Shown: positions 24,286-33,152 of the stretch, in pieces
Numbering within the stretch: position 1 is the stretch's first letter
Layout: each line of letters begins with the position of its first letter
From: Clostridia bacterium
GTDB lineage: Bacteria; Bacillota; Clostridia; Oscillospirales; Acutalibacteraceae
Direction: 5' to 3'
Assembly (NCBI GenBank): GCA_017471765.1
Contig: JAFURT010000020.1
Coordinates: 20,903 to 84,902, forward strand
Length of the DNA stretch: 64,000 nt
Made by a program: the position numbers and the translations under genes
Notes under the pieces: model-generated
What the model saw: the letters and a program-made list of their open reading frames with translations, nothing else
What the model was told of the DNA's origin: nothing
Databases searched by the model: none

Positions 24286-25662
24286 TTATGCGTCCTCCCC
24301 GTCCTTCTTTCTGTTGAGCATCAGGTTAACCAGGATGCCCAGAATCAGCGCACAGGCGATAGCGGTGAGGGTCACCTTGCCAATGGCCATGGCCATGCCG
24401 CCGATACCGCAGATCAGGATGACCGAAGCGGTGAACAGGTTGGCATTTTTCTCCAGATCCACCTTCTGAATCATCTTCAGACCGGAGACGGCGATGAAGC
24501 CGTACAGGGTAATGCAAACGCCGCCCATCACACAACCGGGGATGGAATCCAGGAACGCCACAAAGGGAGAGATGAAGGACACCAGAATCGCCATAACGGC
24601 GGTCACGGTGATGGTGCGCACGGAGGCATTGCGGGTGATGGCCACGCAGCCCACGCTCTCGCCATAGGTGGTGTTGGGGCAACCGCCAAAGAAGGCACCC
24701 ACCATGGAGCCAACGCCGTCACCCAACAGGGTGCGGTGCAGACCGGGCTCCTCCAGCAGGTCGCTCTCGATGATGGAGGACAGGTTCTTGTGGTCGGCAA
24801 TATGCTCGGCAAACACCACGAAGGCCACCGGCACATAGGCCACCGCCACGGTAGCAATGTAGGCGCCGTCAATCGCCTTCAGGCCATCAATCGCCGTCAG
24901 GAAGGTGAACTTGGGCAAAGCCACAAAGGTGGACAGGCCCACGCCGTCGGCAACCAGCGCCTGGAAGGGAGCAAAATCAATCACCTTCAGGGCGTCATTG
25001 CCGGTAGCAATGCCAATCAGGGTGAAGATCAGACCCACCACGTAACCGGCCAGGATGCCGATGATGAAGGGGATGAGCTTGGCCATCTTCTTACCGTAAG
25101 TAGAACACAGAATGACCACCACCAGCGTCACAATGGCGCAGATGAAGGACACCCAAATGTTGGCACTCATAATGAACGCACCGTTGCCGTCCTGGGGGCC
25201 GTAGGAGAACACATCCTTAACGGCGGCACCGGCCAGGGACAGACCGATCAGCGCCACAGTGGGACCGATGACCACGGGGGGCATCAGCTTGTTGATCCAG
25301 CCCACGCCGACGAACTTAACCACCAGGGCGATAACCACGTACACCAGACCGGCGAGGATGGCGCCCACGACCAGGCCCAGATAGCCGGCCTCCATGGAGG
25401 CGGCACCGGCAAAGGCGGCCAGCATGGAGCTGATGAAAGCGAAGGAAGAGCCAAGGAACACCGGGCTTTTAAACTTGGTGAAAAGCTGATAAACGAGGGT
25501 ACCCACACCGGCACCAAACATGGCGGCGGATGCCGTCATGCCGTTGCCAACAATCGCCGGCACGGCGATGGTGGCCGCCATAATGGCCAGAAGCTGCTGG
25601 ATAGCGAATACGATGAGCTGTCCGAACTTGGGTTTGTCTTTGACGTTGTAGATCATTTGCAT
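24286..25662 (-). CDS. uraA: Uracil/xanthine permease
   Basis: The 458-residue nucleobase-cation symporter-2 family protein has about 14 hydrophobic segments. The substrate-binding text is visible: SSFAFISSM near 72-80, the Glu/His pair VVFAEHIADH (about 277-286) and GGCPNTTYGESVGCVAITRNASVRTI, the NAT signature region. It imports uracil with a proton. AGGAGG stands eight bases before the first ATG, which decides the start. Promoter TTGACA-17-TATAAT is at 25724-25752 on the minus strand. A PyrR-type attenuator is not apparent in the short leader. Confidence 0.92.
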   Translation of the reverse strand: MQMIYNVKDKPKFGQLIVFAIQQLLAIMAATIAVPAIVGNGMTASAAMFGAGVGTLVYQLFTKFKSPVFLGSSFAFISSMLAAFAGAASMEAGYLGLVVGAILAGLVYVVIALVVKFVGVGWINKLMPPVVIGPTVALIGLSLAGAAVKDVFSYGPQDGNGAFIMSANIWVSFICAIVTLVVVILCSTYGKKMAKLIPFIIGILAGYVVGLIFTLIGIATGNDALKVIDFAPFQALVADGVGLSTFVALPKFTFLTAIDGLKAIDGAYIATVAVAYVPVAFVVFAEHIADHKNLSSIIESDLLEEPGLHRTLLGDGVGSMVGAFFGGCPNTTYGESVGCVAITRNASVRTITVTAVMAILVSFISPFVAFLDSIPGCVMGGVCITLYGFIAVSGLKMIQKVDLEKNANLFTASVILICGIGGMAMAIGKVTLTAIACALILGILVNLMLNRKKDGEDA

Positions 25663-25723
25663 AACAAGTTCCTCCTACATAAATATCGGAGCCGCAAGGC
25701 ACCCCTCACAAACTCTCCTGTTC

Positions 25724-25752
25724 ATTATAATAACATTCTTTCTCCCTGTCAA
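25724..25752 (-). promoter_or_regulatory. Consensus promoter of uraA
   Basis: A perfect TTGACA (plus 25747-25752) and a perfect TATAAT (plus 25724-25729) lie on the minus strand with a 17-base spacer, about 60 bases from the start codon. Confidence 0.88.
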
Positions 25753-25780
25753 GAAATTTGCCGAAACCTGCCGATGAAAA

Positions 25781-25809
25781 TTGACAGATGATGCAAAATT
25801 GGCTATACT
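25781..25809 (+). promoter_or_regulatory. Promoter of the small membrane protein gene
   Basis: TTGACA (25781-25786) and TATACT (25804-25809) are separated by 17 bases, 22 bases before the start codon at 25831. The leader is therefore very short and carries only the ribosome binding site AAAGGAGG. Confidence 0.8.
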
Positions 25810-25830
25810 GGAGAAAAAGGAGGTGGCGGA

Positions 25831-26136
25831 ATGGACGACAAGCAATGGCAGGCCTACGAAGCCCGGCACGCCGCCCTGCGGCGGCAGTACCGCCGGCGGC
25901 GGTGGGGGATCGTGGCCATATCCCTCGCCTACATCAGCGGCTCCACCACGGCGCTGGCCCTGCTGGTGTATCCCTACCGGATGGATATCGGCCTGTTTGC
26001 GCTGATTTTTAATTTTATCGTCTCCTTTTTCCTGTCCCTCCACGCCATCCATGCCAACCGGGCGGAGGAACAGGCGCACCGGGAGGCGCTCACCGAGCAA
26101 GCCCCGGTGGGCAAAATCCGGCTACACGACGACTAA
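25831..26136 (+). CDS. Small two-span membrane protein
   Basis: The 101-residue protein has a basic amino end (RRQYRRRRW, 17-25), hydrophobic segments at about 26-46 and 52-72, and an acidic hydrophilic tail. AAAGGAGG is correctly placed before the ATG, and both promoter and terminator are clear, so it is expressed as a single gene. I recognise no family. The Arg-rich start suggests that both ends are cytoplasmic. Confidence 0.8.
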   Translation: MDDKQWQAYEARHAALRRQYRRRRWGIVAISLAYISGSTTALALLVYPYRMDIGLFALIFNFIVSFFLSLHAIHANRAEEQAHREALTEQAPVGKIRLHDD

Positions 26137-26140
26137 AAGA

Positions 26141-26170
26141 AAGCTCCCGGCGCTACTGCGTCGGGAACTT
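26141..26170. terminator. Terminator between convergent small membrane and MFS genes
   Basis: A 13-base stem with one mismatch (26141-26153 with 26158-26170) is followed by a T-run on the plus strand. It separates the two convergent genes. Confidence 0.8.
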
Positions 26171-26175
26171 TTTTG

Positions 26176-27411
26176 TTACTGTTTTTGCTTTTGCCGCTTC
26201 CAGACGGCGGCAAACAGGGGCAGAGCGCACAGGGGAAACAGCATACCGATAAGGATACCCAGCTTCATGCCCAACTGTTCCGGAGTCAGTGCCCAATCAG
26301 CGGCAAGCCGGGCCGCCGCCGGGCTGGCCATCACTCCATCGGTGATAATGCCCACCAACTGGGGGCCTACCGAGGCACCCAGGTCGCCGCCGGCCGCCAT
26401 CAGGGCGAAAATAAAAACGCCACCGGCAGGGAAGCGCTCGGTGGCCACCACCAGACTCCCCGGCCACATCATGGCCGCGCAGAAGCCGGTCAGTCCGCAG
26501 GCCAGCAGGCCCACCACCGGCTGCCGGCACAGAGCAGCCGTCAGATAGCACACCACCGCCCCCACCGCGGACAGGGTCAGCACCCGGCCGATATAGCGGC
26601 CTCGCTTGCCGTACAGCGACCGCCCCAGCCCCAGCATCACCGAAAACAGCGCCACACCAAAAACGTCCCCCCACACCTTGGGGATGGCCAGCGCCTGCTC
26701 CAGATAGCCGGATGCCCACTGGGCCATGGTGCATTCCGCCGCACCGCCGAAGAAAATACACGCTACACAGGCCCACAGCCCCGGCTGGCGGAGCTGACGC
26801 AGCACACCGGATACCCGTTCCTCCGTCTTCATGGGGGGGATATCCGCCCCGGCATACAGGCCAAAGGCCACCAGGGGGATAAGCACAAACAGCAGGGCCA
26901 GCCACTGCCAATTCTCCGCACCAAACACCAACAGGAACAAGGTCGTCACCAGGATGACCCCTACCACACCCCAGGCATACACCGAATGAAGCCGGCTCAT
27001 CGCCCGGTCGGGGTCTTTGGAGGGGATAGCGGCGATGACCGGGCTGATCAGCACCTCGCCAAGGCCACCGGAGGCAGAAAACAGCACGGTGCCCAGCACC
27101 AGCCCCCCATACACGCTGTCCGGGAACAGCCACGGCCACACCCCATATACCAGCAGACCGGCCACCGTCAGCAGGGGCATGGTTTTGACTGTGGCCGGGA
27201 TATTGAATTTGTGGGAGAAAAAGGAGAAAATCAAGTCAATACCCAGTTGAGTGCAAAAATTGATAAGCACCAACAGCCCCAGCAACGAATAGGAAAGGCC
27301 GTACAACGACCGGAAGGTAAGAAACAGCAGAGGAGACAAATTGCCCACCACCGACATCGCCACATTAGACGTATAACAGGCCGCCTTCACCCGGCCATAG
27401 CGGTTTTCCAT
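26176..27411 (-). CDS. Major facilitator superfamily transporter
   Basis: The 411-residue protein has 12 hydrophobic segments and a central charged loop (PPMKTEERVSGVLRQLRQP). The text GYLEQALAIPKVWGDVFGVALFSVMLGLGRSLYGKRG resembles fucose-permease-like and related sugar MFS carriers, but no substrate can be named. GAGGG stands before the ATG at 27411; a TTG one codon earlier is less likely. It ends only six bases from the shared terminator. Confidence 0.85.
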   Translation of the reverse strand: MENRYGRVKAACYTSNVAMSVVGNLSPLLFLTFRSLYGLSYSLLGLLVLINFCTQLGIDLIFSFFSHKFNIPATVKTMPLLTVAGLLVYGVWPWLFPDSVYGGLVLGTVLFSASGGLGEVLISPVIAAIPSKDPDRAMSRLHSVYAWGVVGVILVTTLFLLVFGAENWQWLALLFVLIPLVAFGLYAGADIPPMKTEERVSGVLRQLRQPGLWACVACIFFGGAAECTMAQWASGYLEQALAIPKVWGDVFGVALFSVMLGLGRSLYGKRGRYIGRVLTLSAVGAVVCYLTAALCRQPVVGLLACGLTGFCAAMMWPGSLVVATERFPAGGVFIFALMAAGGDLGASVGPQLVGIITDGVMASPAAARLAADWALTPEQLGMKLGILIGMLFPLCALPLFAAVWKRQKQKQ

Positions 27412-27516
27412 CAAAATTCCCTCGCTTCGTCAGAAATCACGCCCTATTGTAGCATGTTTTCGAAAAAAAGCAAGAGAATCCAGGAAAAATCGCCCCATTC
27501 CTTCCCTCCTCCATAC

Positions 27517-27545
27517 TTGCAATCTGTCTTTTTGTGTGGTATACT
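27517..27545 (+). promoter_or_regulatory. Promoter of the asparagine-synthase-like gene
   Basis: TTGCAA (27517-27522) and TATACT (27540-27545) have a 17-base spacer and are followed by a leader of about 65 bases. The remaining gap from 27412 to 27516 shows nothing further. Confidence 0.7.
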
Positions 27546-27619
27546 GTCCTGTAGGCTAAAAAATGGCATAGACCGGATTAATCTCATTTCAGCTAGGAAA
27601 TGATAAGGAGGAGAAAATC

Positions 27620-29341
27620 ATGCCGGGATTTTTCGTGAGCAACGCACAGGTTGCTCTGTCACTCAAGGATGTCTACCCCGAGCGCTGCGTCGCCGAGGCG
27701 GTGGAGGCTTCCGGCCTGACCGCTATGCGCAATACCCTGAACAAATTTATGCTGGACAAGACCCTCACCGAGACGGAGGAGGGTATTGTCATCGCCGAGG
27801 GCTTCCTGCTCAACAAAAAGGCGCTGTTCGCCCAGTATGGTGTGGAGGATATGGCCTCCCTGCTGTGGGCGATGTACCGCCAGGAGGGCGAAACCTACTT
27901 TGCCGCCTTCCGGGGCTCCTTCTCCGGCGCGCTGTACGACCGGGCGCAGGACAAGTGGCTGGTGTACACCAACCAGATCGCTGATAACACCCTGTTCTAT
28001 GCTCTGGCAGACGGCAAGTTCTATGCCGGCACCCAGGTCAACTACGTTATCGACGCCTGCAAGGCCGCCGGCATCCCCCTGACCCTGGATGAGGCCGGCG
28101 TGTACCAGATCCTCACCAGCGCCTTCATGGTGAATGATGCCACCTATGCCAAAGAGATCCGGCGTCTGCGTGGCGGCACCTACCTGTGTGTGGAAAAGGG
28201 CGTGGCCACCGTAAAGGAATACCACCAATTTGTCCCTCACCGGGAGAAATACGCCGGCAAAACCGAGGCGGAGCTGGTGGAGCTGGTAGACGAGGCCTTC
28301 CGGGCGGCCGCCGAGATGGAATTTGCCAAGGACGAGGAATACGGCCTGGAGCACCTCTCCGACATTTCCGGCGGTATGGATACCCGGGCCACCATGTGGG
28401 TGGGCCACGCCATGAAGCCCCGGCACATGCAGCTCATCACCTACTGCCGGGCGGACTACCTGGACGAGGTCATCGCCAAGGAGATCGCTGACTACTGGAA
28501 GGACGAGCTGCTGGTCAAGCCGCTGGATGATGTGTCCTTCATCTACGACCTGGATCAGATGGTGTTTATGAACGGCGGCCTGTGCCTGTATTCCGGCATT
28601 TCCGGTGGCAACCGGATGCTCAACAGCCTGAACATGGACCGGTTCGGCCTGGAGCACACCGGCCAGATGGCCGGCACCATCATCGGCAGTTACTACCACA
28701 GCATGGAGGACGAGGTGAACCACAAGCCCACCGGCCGCTTCTCCGAAAAGCTGGTGCACCGTCTGCCGGAGGAGATCCAGACCTACTATAACAACTTTGC
28801 CGACCACGAGATGTACCTGATGTACGGCCGTGGCTTCCAGGGCATCCTCAGCACCCATATGATGCGGCGCAACTACACCGAAGTGACCACCCCCTTCATG
28901 GATGTGGATTTCATGCAGTTGTGCTTCGACATCCACCCCACCATCCGCATGAGCCGTAACCTGTACAAAAAGTGGTTGCTGGCCAAATACCCCGACACCG
29001 CCAAATTCCGCTGGGAAAAAACCGGCGGCAAGTTCACCGAGGGCAAACTGCGGGCCACCCTGCGCCGCCTGGTGACCAAGGGTCCCCAGAAGCTGATGCG
29101 GATGACCGGCAATGCCAAGTACCTGAAGAACGCCATGTCCCCCATGGACTATTGGTATAACACCAACGGGGATATGAAGCGCTTTATGGACACCTACGAG
29201 ACGGAGGGCTACGCCGCCCTGCCGGTCGAAGCCTCCGAACAGCTGATTTCCGACATGAAGTGGCTGTACAGCACCGGCACCGTCCGGGAAAAGGCCATGG
29301 TGCTCACCGTGCTGGCGGCCTGCAAGCTGTATTTCGGGTGA
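27620..29341 (+). CDS. Asparagine-synthase-family amidotransferase without glutaminase nucleophile
   Basis: The 573-residue protein has the AsnB fold: an amino-terminal Ntn-like domain (1-200) and an ATP-pyrophosphatase synthase domain with PP-loop SGGMDTR at 250-256. In true AsnB, residue 2 is the catalytic Cys. Here the protein starts MPGFF, so glutamine cannot be hydrolysed and ammonia or another amine is the likely donor, or the domain is structural. Similar enzymes occur in polysaccharide and peptide modification loci. The flippase gene starts four bases after the stop codon, so the two form an operon, probably for a surface glycan or lipid-linked product. AAGGAGG precedes the ATG. Confidence 0.82.
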   Translation: MPGFFVSNAQVALSLKDVYPERCVAEAVEASGLTAMRNTLNKFMLDKTLTETEEGIVIAEGFLLNKKALFAQYGVEDMASLLWAMYRQEGETYFAAFRGSFSGALYDRAQDKWLVYTNQIADNTLFYALADGKFYAGTQVNYVIDACKAAGIPLTLDEAGVYQILTSAFMVNDATYAKEIRRLRGGTYLCVEKGVATVKEYHQFVPHREKYAGKTEAELVELVDEAFRAAAEMEFAKDEEYGLEHLSDISGGMDTRATMWVGHAMKPRHMQLITYCRADYLDEVIAKEIADYWKDELLVKPLDDVSFIYDLDQMVFMNGGLCLYSGISGGNRMLNSLNMDRFGLEHTGQMAGTIIGSYYHSMEDEVNHKPTGRFSEKLVHRLPEEIQTYYNNFADHEMYLMYGRGFQGILSTHMMRRNYTEVTTPFMDVDFMQLCFDIHPTIRMSRNLYKKWLLAKYPDTAKFRWEKTGGKFTEGKLRATLRRLVTKGPQKLMRMTGNAKYLKNAMSPMDYWYNTNGDMKRFMDTYETEGYAALPVEASEQLISDMKWLYSTGTVREKAMVLTVLAACKLYFG

Positions 29342-29345
29342 TGCC

Positions 29346-30629
29346 ATGATACATAAGCTGAAACAACTGCTGAAAACCGGGTTTTTCCATATTTTCGGCA
29401 GCCGTGTGCTGAACAAGGTCATCAACTTCCTCAGCAGTGCGGTGCTGGTGCGCATCCTGGACAAGGGCGACTACGGCATCTTTACCTACGCCTGGAGCAT
29501 TTACAGCATCATCCTGCTGTTCAGCGGCATGGGCATGGAGTTTGGTGTCCTGCACCTGTGCAGTGAGTTTTACCAGGATGAGAAAAAGTCCGACGCCATC
29601 AGCAACTTCGCCACCAAATTCGGTGTGGCCTTCGACCTGCTTCTGGCAGTGGTCATTCTGGTCATCGGCCTGTTTATCCCCCTCCCCATCGAGGGAGCCG
29701 GGCTGCTGTTGTGCCTGATGTGCCTGCTCCCTCTGCTCAACCTGCTGTTTAACCTGATTACCAACCGTCTGCGTGCGGTGCGGCGCAACCAGGAGTTCTC
29801 CACCCTGTCCACCGTCAACACGGCGGCGGTGTTCGTCATCTCGGTGGTGGGCGCCTTTCTCCTGCAGGAAAAGGGCCTGGTGCTGGGCTATTACCTGGCG
29901 TTCCTCATCTCCGTGCTGGTGGGCTTCTACATCCACAAGGTACGGCTGTACACCAAGGACGCCGGCAATCCGGACAAAAAGACACAGAAAGACATCCTGT
30001 CCATCTCCGCCATCTGTATGTGCAACAACGGCCTGTCCCACCTCATCTCCCTGCTGGGCGTGTTCGTGCTGGGCATCATGGTGCCGAACGAGGAGGTGCT
30101 GGCCAGCTACAAGGTAGCCACCCTCATCCCCAACGCCCTGTCCTTCATCCCCATTGCGCTGGCCACCTACCTGTACCCCTATTTCACCCAGCACCGGGGA
30201 GACGGTGCGTGGTGCCTCAAGCGGTATAAGCAGGTGCTTTTGGGGCTTGGCGGCTTTAACCTGGCGCTGTCGCTGGGGCTGTTCGTCCTGGCGCCGTGGC
30301 TGGTGCCCTTCCTGTTCGGCAACCAGTACACCGATGCGGTGCTGGTGTTCCAGCTCCTCTCCCTCAACTACTTCCTGGCCGGTACCTTCCGGGTGCTGGC
30401 GGGCAACCTGCTGGTCACCGCCCGCAAGCTGAAATTCAACCTGGTGGTGGCCATCCTCTCCGGCAGTCTGAACATCGTCTTTGACGTGCTGTTCATCCGG
30501 CTGTGGGGCTCGGTGGGTGCCGCCCTGGCTTCGGTTGTGGTGGTGGTGGTCACCGGTGCGCTGAACACCGGCTACCTCATTTACACATACCGTTCCTGGA
30601 AACGGACGCAAACAGCCGACCCGACCTAA
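29346..30629 (+). CDS. Lipid-linked oligosaccharide flippase, Wzx/MurJ-like
   Basis: The 427-residue membrane protein of the MOP superfamily has about 12 hydrophobic segments and the typical start KTGFFHIFGSRVLNKVINFLSSAVLVRILDKGDYGIFTYA (residues 10-50, quoted in part). It would flip a lipid-linked saccharide across the membrane. It follows the asparagine-synthase-like gene by four bases in one operon, but there are no glycosyltransferase genes next to it, which is unusual for a Wzx. Confidence 0.88.
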   Translation: MIHKLKQLLKTGFFHIFGSRVLNKVINFLSSAVLVRILDKGDYGIFTYAWSIYSIILLFSGMGMEFGVLHLCSEFYQDEKKSDAISNFATKFGVAFDLLLAVVILVIGLFIPLPIEGAGLLLCLMCLLPLLNLLFNLITNRLRAVRRNQEFSTLSTVNTAAVFVISVVGAFLLQEKGLVLGYYLAFLISVLVGFYIHKVRLYTKDAGNPDKKTQKDILSISAICMCNNGLSHLISLLGVFVLGIMVPNEEVLASYKVATLIPNALSFIPIALATYLYPYFTQHRGDGAWCLKRYKQVLLGLGGFNLALSLGLFVLAPWLVPFLFGNQYTDAVLVFQLLSLNYFLAGTFRVLAGNLLVTARKLKFNLVVAILSGSLNIVFDVLFIRLWGSVGAALASVVVVVVTGALNTGYLIYTYRSWKRTQTADPT

Positions 30630-30636
30630 AACCAGT

Positions 30637-30667
30637 AAAGCCCCCTCCGTGTGAGGGGGCTTTTTTT
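30637..30667 (+). terminator. Terminator of the flippase operon
   Basis: An 11-base stem (from 30637) closes a 5-base loop and ends in a run of seven T residues, 8 bases after the flippase stop. Confidence 0.92.
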
Positions 30668-30692
30668 GCGGGTGAACGGAAGCTTTATGCAA

Positions 30693-30790
30693 ACCGCCGG
30701 GGCAGAGATAAATCCCTGCCCTACCGCATCGTATTAGGTTGGACAAAATCCGTAGGGAATGGATTTATCCATTCCGTTTTTGCGGAAAGC
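30693..30790. repeat. Dispersed palindromic repeat copy
   Basis: This gap holds a hairpin GGGCAG...CTGCCC (about 30699-30720) and the palindrome GGAATGGATTTATCCATTCC with the flanks seen in the array at 21432-21797. It is a diverged member of the same family. Nothing else is seen from 30668 to 30860. Confidence 0.7.
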
Positions 30791-30860
30791 ATACACGCTT
30801 CCCTTACCGTTCCGACGGCACAGGCCGATGCCGTCGCCAGCACTTTCTCCCCAACACACA

Positions 30861-30897
30861 AAACAAGCCGCCCGGCAAACGCCGGACGGCTTGTTTA
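30861..30897 (-). terminator. Terminator of the TRAP permease gene
   Basis: A 16-base arm with one mismatch (AAACAAGCCG... with ...CGGCTTGTTT) and loop AAAC lies about 26 bases beyond the permease stop codon on the minus strand. Confidence 0.75.
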
Positions 30898-30923
30898 TTT
30901 CACATGAACCGTTTTCTTTCCGC

Positions 30924-33071
30924 TTAATTGGCTCCTGCCTTTTTCTGCTTGCGGTTGAGCAGGAAGCAGACCGCCAGCAAGGCCGCCACGCCTACAGCAC
31001 CAACCACATCCGAGTAGCTCTCCGGATAGATAAGCAACAGCCCGGACACTAAGAACAGCACCCGGCGCACCCAGCCGATCTTGCCGAAGCAGTAGCCCTG
31101 CAAGCCGGAGGAAATCGCAAACATGCCCAGCAGAGATGTACACACCGCAATCACCGTCAGCACCGGCGATGCCGTGGTATAGCCCAGCAGCAAGGTTGCC
31201 TGGGGGTCCAGCGCAAACAAATACGGCGTAATAAAGGCCGCAATCGCCAGCTTGGTCGCCGTGACACCGGTTTTAAAGGGGTTGGAGCCGGCAATGGCCG
31301 ACCCGGCATAGGCGGCCAGCGCCACCGGCGGCGTGATGTCTGCCACGATGCCGAAATAGAACACAAACATGTGCGCCGCCAGCACCGGAATGTTCAGCAC
31401 CTGAATCAGAATGGGGGCGATGGTGGAGGCCATAATCACATAGTTGGCCGTGGTCGGCACACCCATGCCCAGGATAATACAGCAGATCATGGCGGCAAAC
31501 AGCGCCAGGAAGGGGTTGAAATTCGCCAGCGACATAATCAGCGGGGTGATTTTGGAGGCCAGGCTGGTGGCGGTGACCACCGCCGCAATCATACCGGCCA
31601 TGGCACAGGCTACACCCACGCTCACCGCACTTTGCGCACTGCTCCGCAGACCGTCTGCCAGCTTCTGCGGCGACATATTCCCATCCTTCGCCAGAAAGCT
31701 GACCGCAAAACACAGCACCAGCCCCACCAGCACCGCCGTAGCAAGCATAGAATCGCCGCCCAACAGGGCTACCGCCAGAAACGCCGCCAGAGGCAACAGC
31801 GGATAGACAAACGCCAATACCACCCGCCCCTTGCCGCCACCGGCGATCTCCCGGAAGTGGCAGACGGACAGCTCCTCCGGTAGCAGGCCGATGATAAGCG
31901 CCGCCAGAATGGCAATACACGCCGACATACCGGCACTAAAATAGTTCATGCACACAATCAGCACCACGATAGGCAACAGGAGATACCCCTTTTTCAGCAA
32001 CAGGCGCAAAAAGTTGGGGACGGCCTCCTTGGGCAACCCTTTCAGGCCGTTTTTCTTCGCCTCAAAGTGCACCATGATGAAAATGCCCATGAAATACAGC
32101 ACCGCCGGCAGGATTGCCGCTATCACAATCGTCTGATACGGCACACCGGCAATCTCCGCCATCAGGAAGGCGGCGGCGCCCATGATCGGCGGCATGATCT
32201 GGCCGCCGGTCGAGGCGGAGGCCTCCACCGCCGCCGCAAATGCCGGCTTGTAGCCGGATTTTTTCATCATCGGGATGGTCACGCTGCCACTGCCCACGGT
32301 GTTGGCTACCGAGGAGCCGGAAATCATGCCCATCAGGCCGGAAGCAATCACCGCCACCTTGGCCGGGCCGCCATCGCTGGAGCCGGCCACCGAATTGGCC
32401 AGGTCAATGAAGAAGGCGGCAATGCCGGTTTTCTCCAGCATCGCGCCCATGATGATGAACAGCACAATAAAAGAGGAGCAAGCCAGAATGGGGGCGCCAA
32501 ACACGCCATCGCTGATATTATAGAACAGATTATATATCACCTGGCTGAGAATCTTCTCCATGTTCAGCCGGGGGTTTTGCGCGTAGTAGATGAACAAATA
32601 CACCACAAACGCCCCCACCACGAACAGGATGGGGAGTCCCACCGCCCGGCGACACAGCTCCGCCAGGCAAAGGATGCCGATAATGGCCACGACGATGTAC
32701 AGCATCGGCAACATGGTGCCGTTGGTCTCGATGACCGTCCGCTGGTTCACCGTGAAGAAGAAAAAACAGCTCGCACCAACGCCGCTCAAGGCAAAATCAT
32801 ACCACGGGATGAAGTTGATTTTGCGGGTCTGGGCCTTATAGGCGGGGAAAATTAAAAACCCGATCAGCACCACCAGCCCCACGAAGGTGGTGCGGCGTGT
32901 CTGTGCCGTGGCGTCGGTAAACAGCAGTGTCAGCAACAGCATATACACGGAGCTACCGATGAGCAGGGCGTTGACCACCTTTTTCTGCCAGCCGGTAAAC
33001 ACCCGGGTGTTGCTGTCCTTATCCAGTTTTTGCAGGATTTCCTTGGACTGGTTAACAGCCGGCGTATCCAT
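30924..33071 (-). CDS. TRAP transporter fused permease (4TM/12TM), TAXI type
   Basis: The 715-residue protein joins the small and large TRAP membrane subunits (DctQ-like and DctM-like) in one chain with about 17 hydrophobic segments. Signature text includes GLMGMISGSSVANTVGSGSVTIPMMKKSGY near 255-285 and AVEASASTGGQIMPPIMGAAAFLMAE, both typical of TAXI-type fused permeases. It takes up an organic acid or amino acid using an ion gradient together with the binding protein encoded upstream. The ATG at 33071 is chosen for the AGGAG nine bases before it; the longer frame has no support. Confidence 0.92.
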   Translation of the reverse strand: MDTPAVNQSKEILQKLDKDSNTRVFTGWQKKVVNALLIGSSVYMLLLTLLFTDATAQTRRTTFVGLVVLIGFLIFPAYKAQTRKINFIPWYDFALSGVGASCFFFFTVNQRTVIETNGTMLPMLYIVVAIIGILCLAELCRRAVGLPILFVVGAFVVYLFIYYAQNPRLNMEKILSQVIYNLFYNISDGVFGAPILACSSFIVLFIIMGAMLEKTGIAAFFIDLANSVAGSSDGGPAKVAVIASGLMGMISGSSVANTVGSGSVTIPMMKKSGYKPAFAAAVEASASTGGQIMPPIMGAAAFLMAEIAGVPYQTIVIAAILPAVLYFMGIFIMVHFEAKKNGLKGLPKEAVPNFLRLLLKKGYLLLPIVVLIVCMNYFSAGMSACIAILAALIIGLLPEELSVCHFREIAGGGKGRVVLAFVYPLLPLAAFLAVALLGGDSMLATAVLVGLVLCFAVSFLAKDGNMSPQKLADGLRSSAQSAVSVGVACAMAGMIAAVVTATSLASKITPLIMSLANFNPFLALFAAMICCIILGMGVPTTANYVIMASTIAPILIQVLNIPVLAAHMFVFYFGIVADITPPVALAAYAGSAIAGSNPFKTGVTATKLAIAAFITPYLFALDPQATLLLGYTTASPVLTVIAVCTSLLGMFAISSGLQGYCFGKIGWVRRVLFLVSGLLLIYPESYSDVVGAVGVAALLAVCFLLNRKQKKAGAN

Positions 33072-33100
33072 GCATACTCTCTCCTCTCTTACGCACAAAA

Positions 33101-33130
33101 TGTCGCAACGGCGATGACGTCGTTGCGACA
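33101..33130 (-). promoter_or_regulatory. Intercistronic hairpin between TRAP binding protein and permease
   Basis: TGTCGCAACG (33101-33110) pairs perfectly with CGTTGCGACA (33121-33130). It lacks a T-run and lies between the binding protein stop and the permease ribosome binding site. It probably stabilises the upstream message, giving more binding protein than permease. Confidence 0.7.
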
Positions 33131-33152
33131 AGCTGCGTGCCATGCGTTTCGT

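Noticed and set aside
27659-29464. Long minus-strand open frame of about 600 codons
   Set aside because: It is antisense to the asparagine-synthase-like gene, rich in His, Gly and Gln as expected from high-GC shadow frames, and lacks a ribosome binding site.
33072-33143. Amino-terminal extension of the TRAP permease
   Set aside because: It would include the intercistronic hairpin region and has no ribosome binding site; AGGAG directs the start at 33071.
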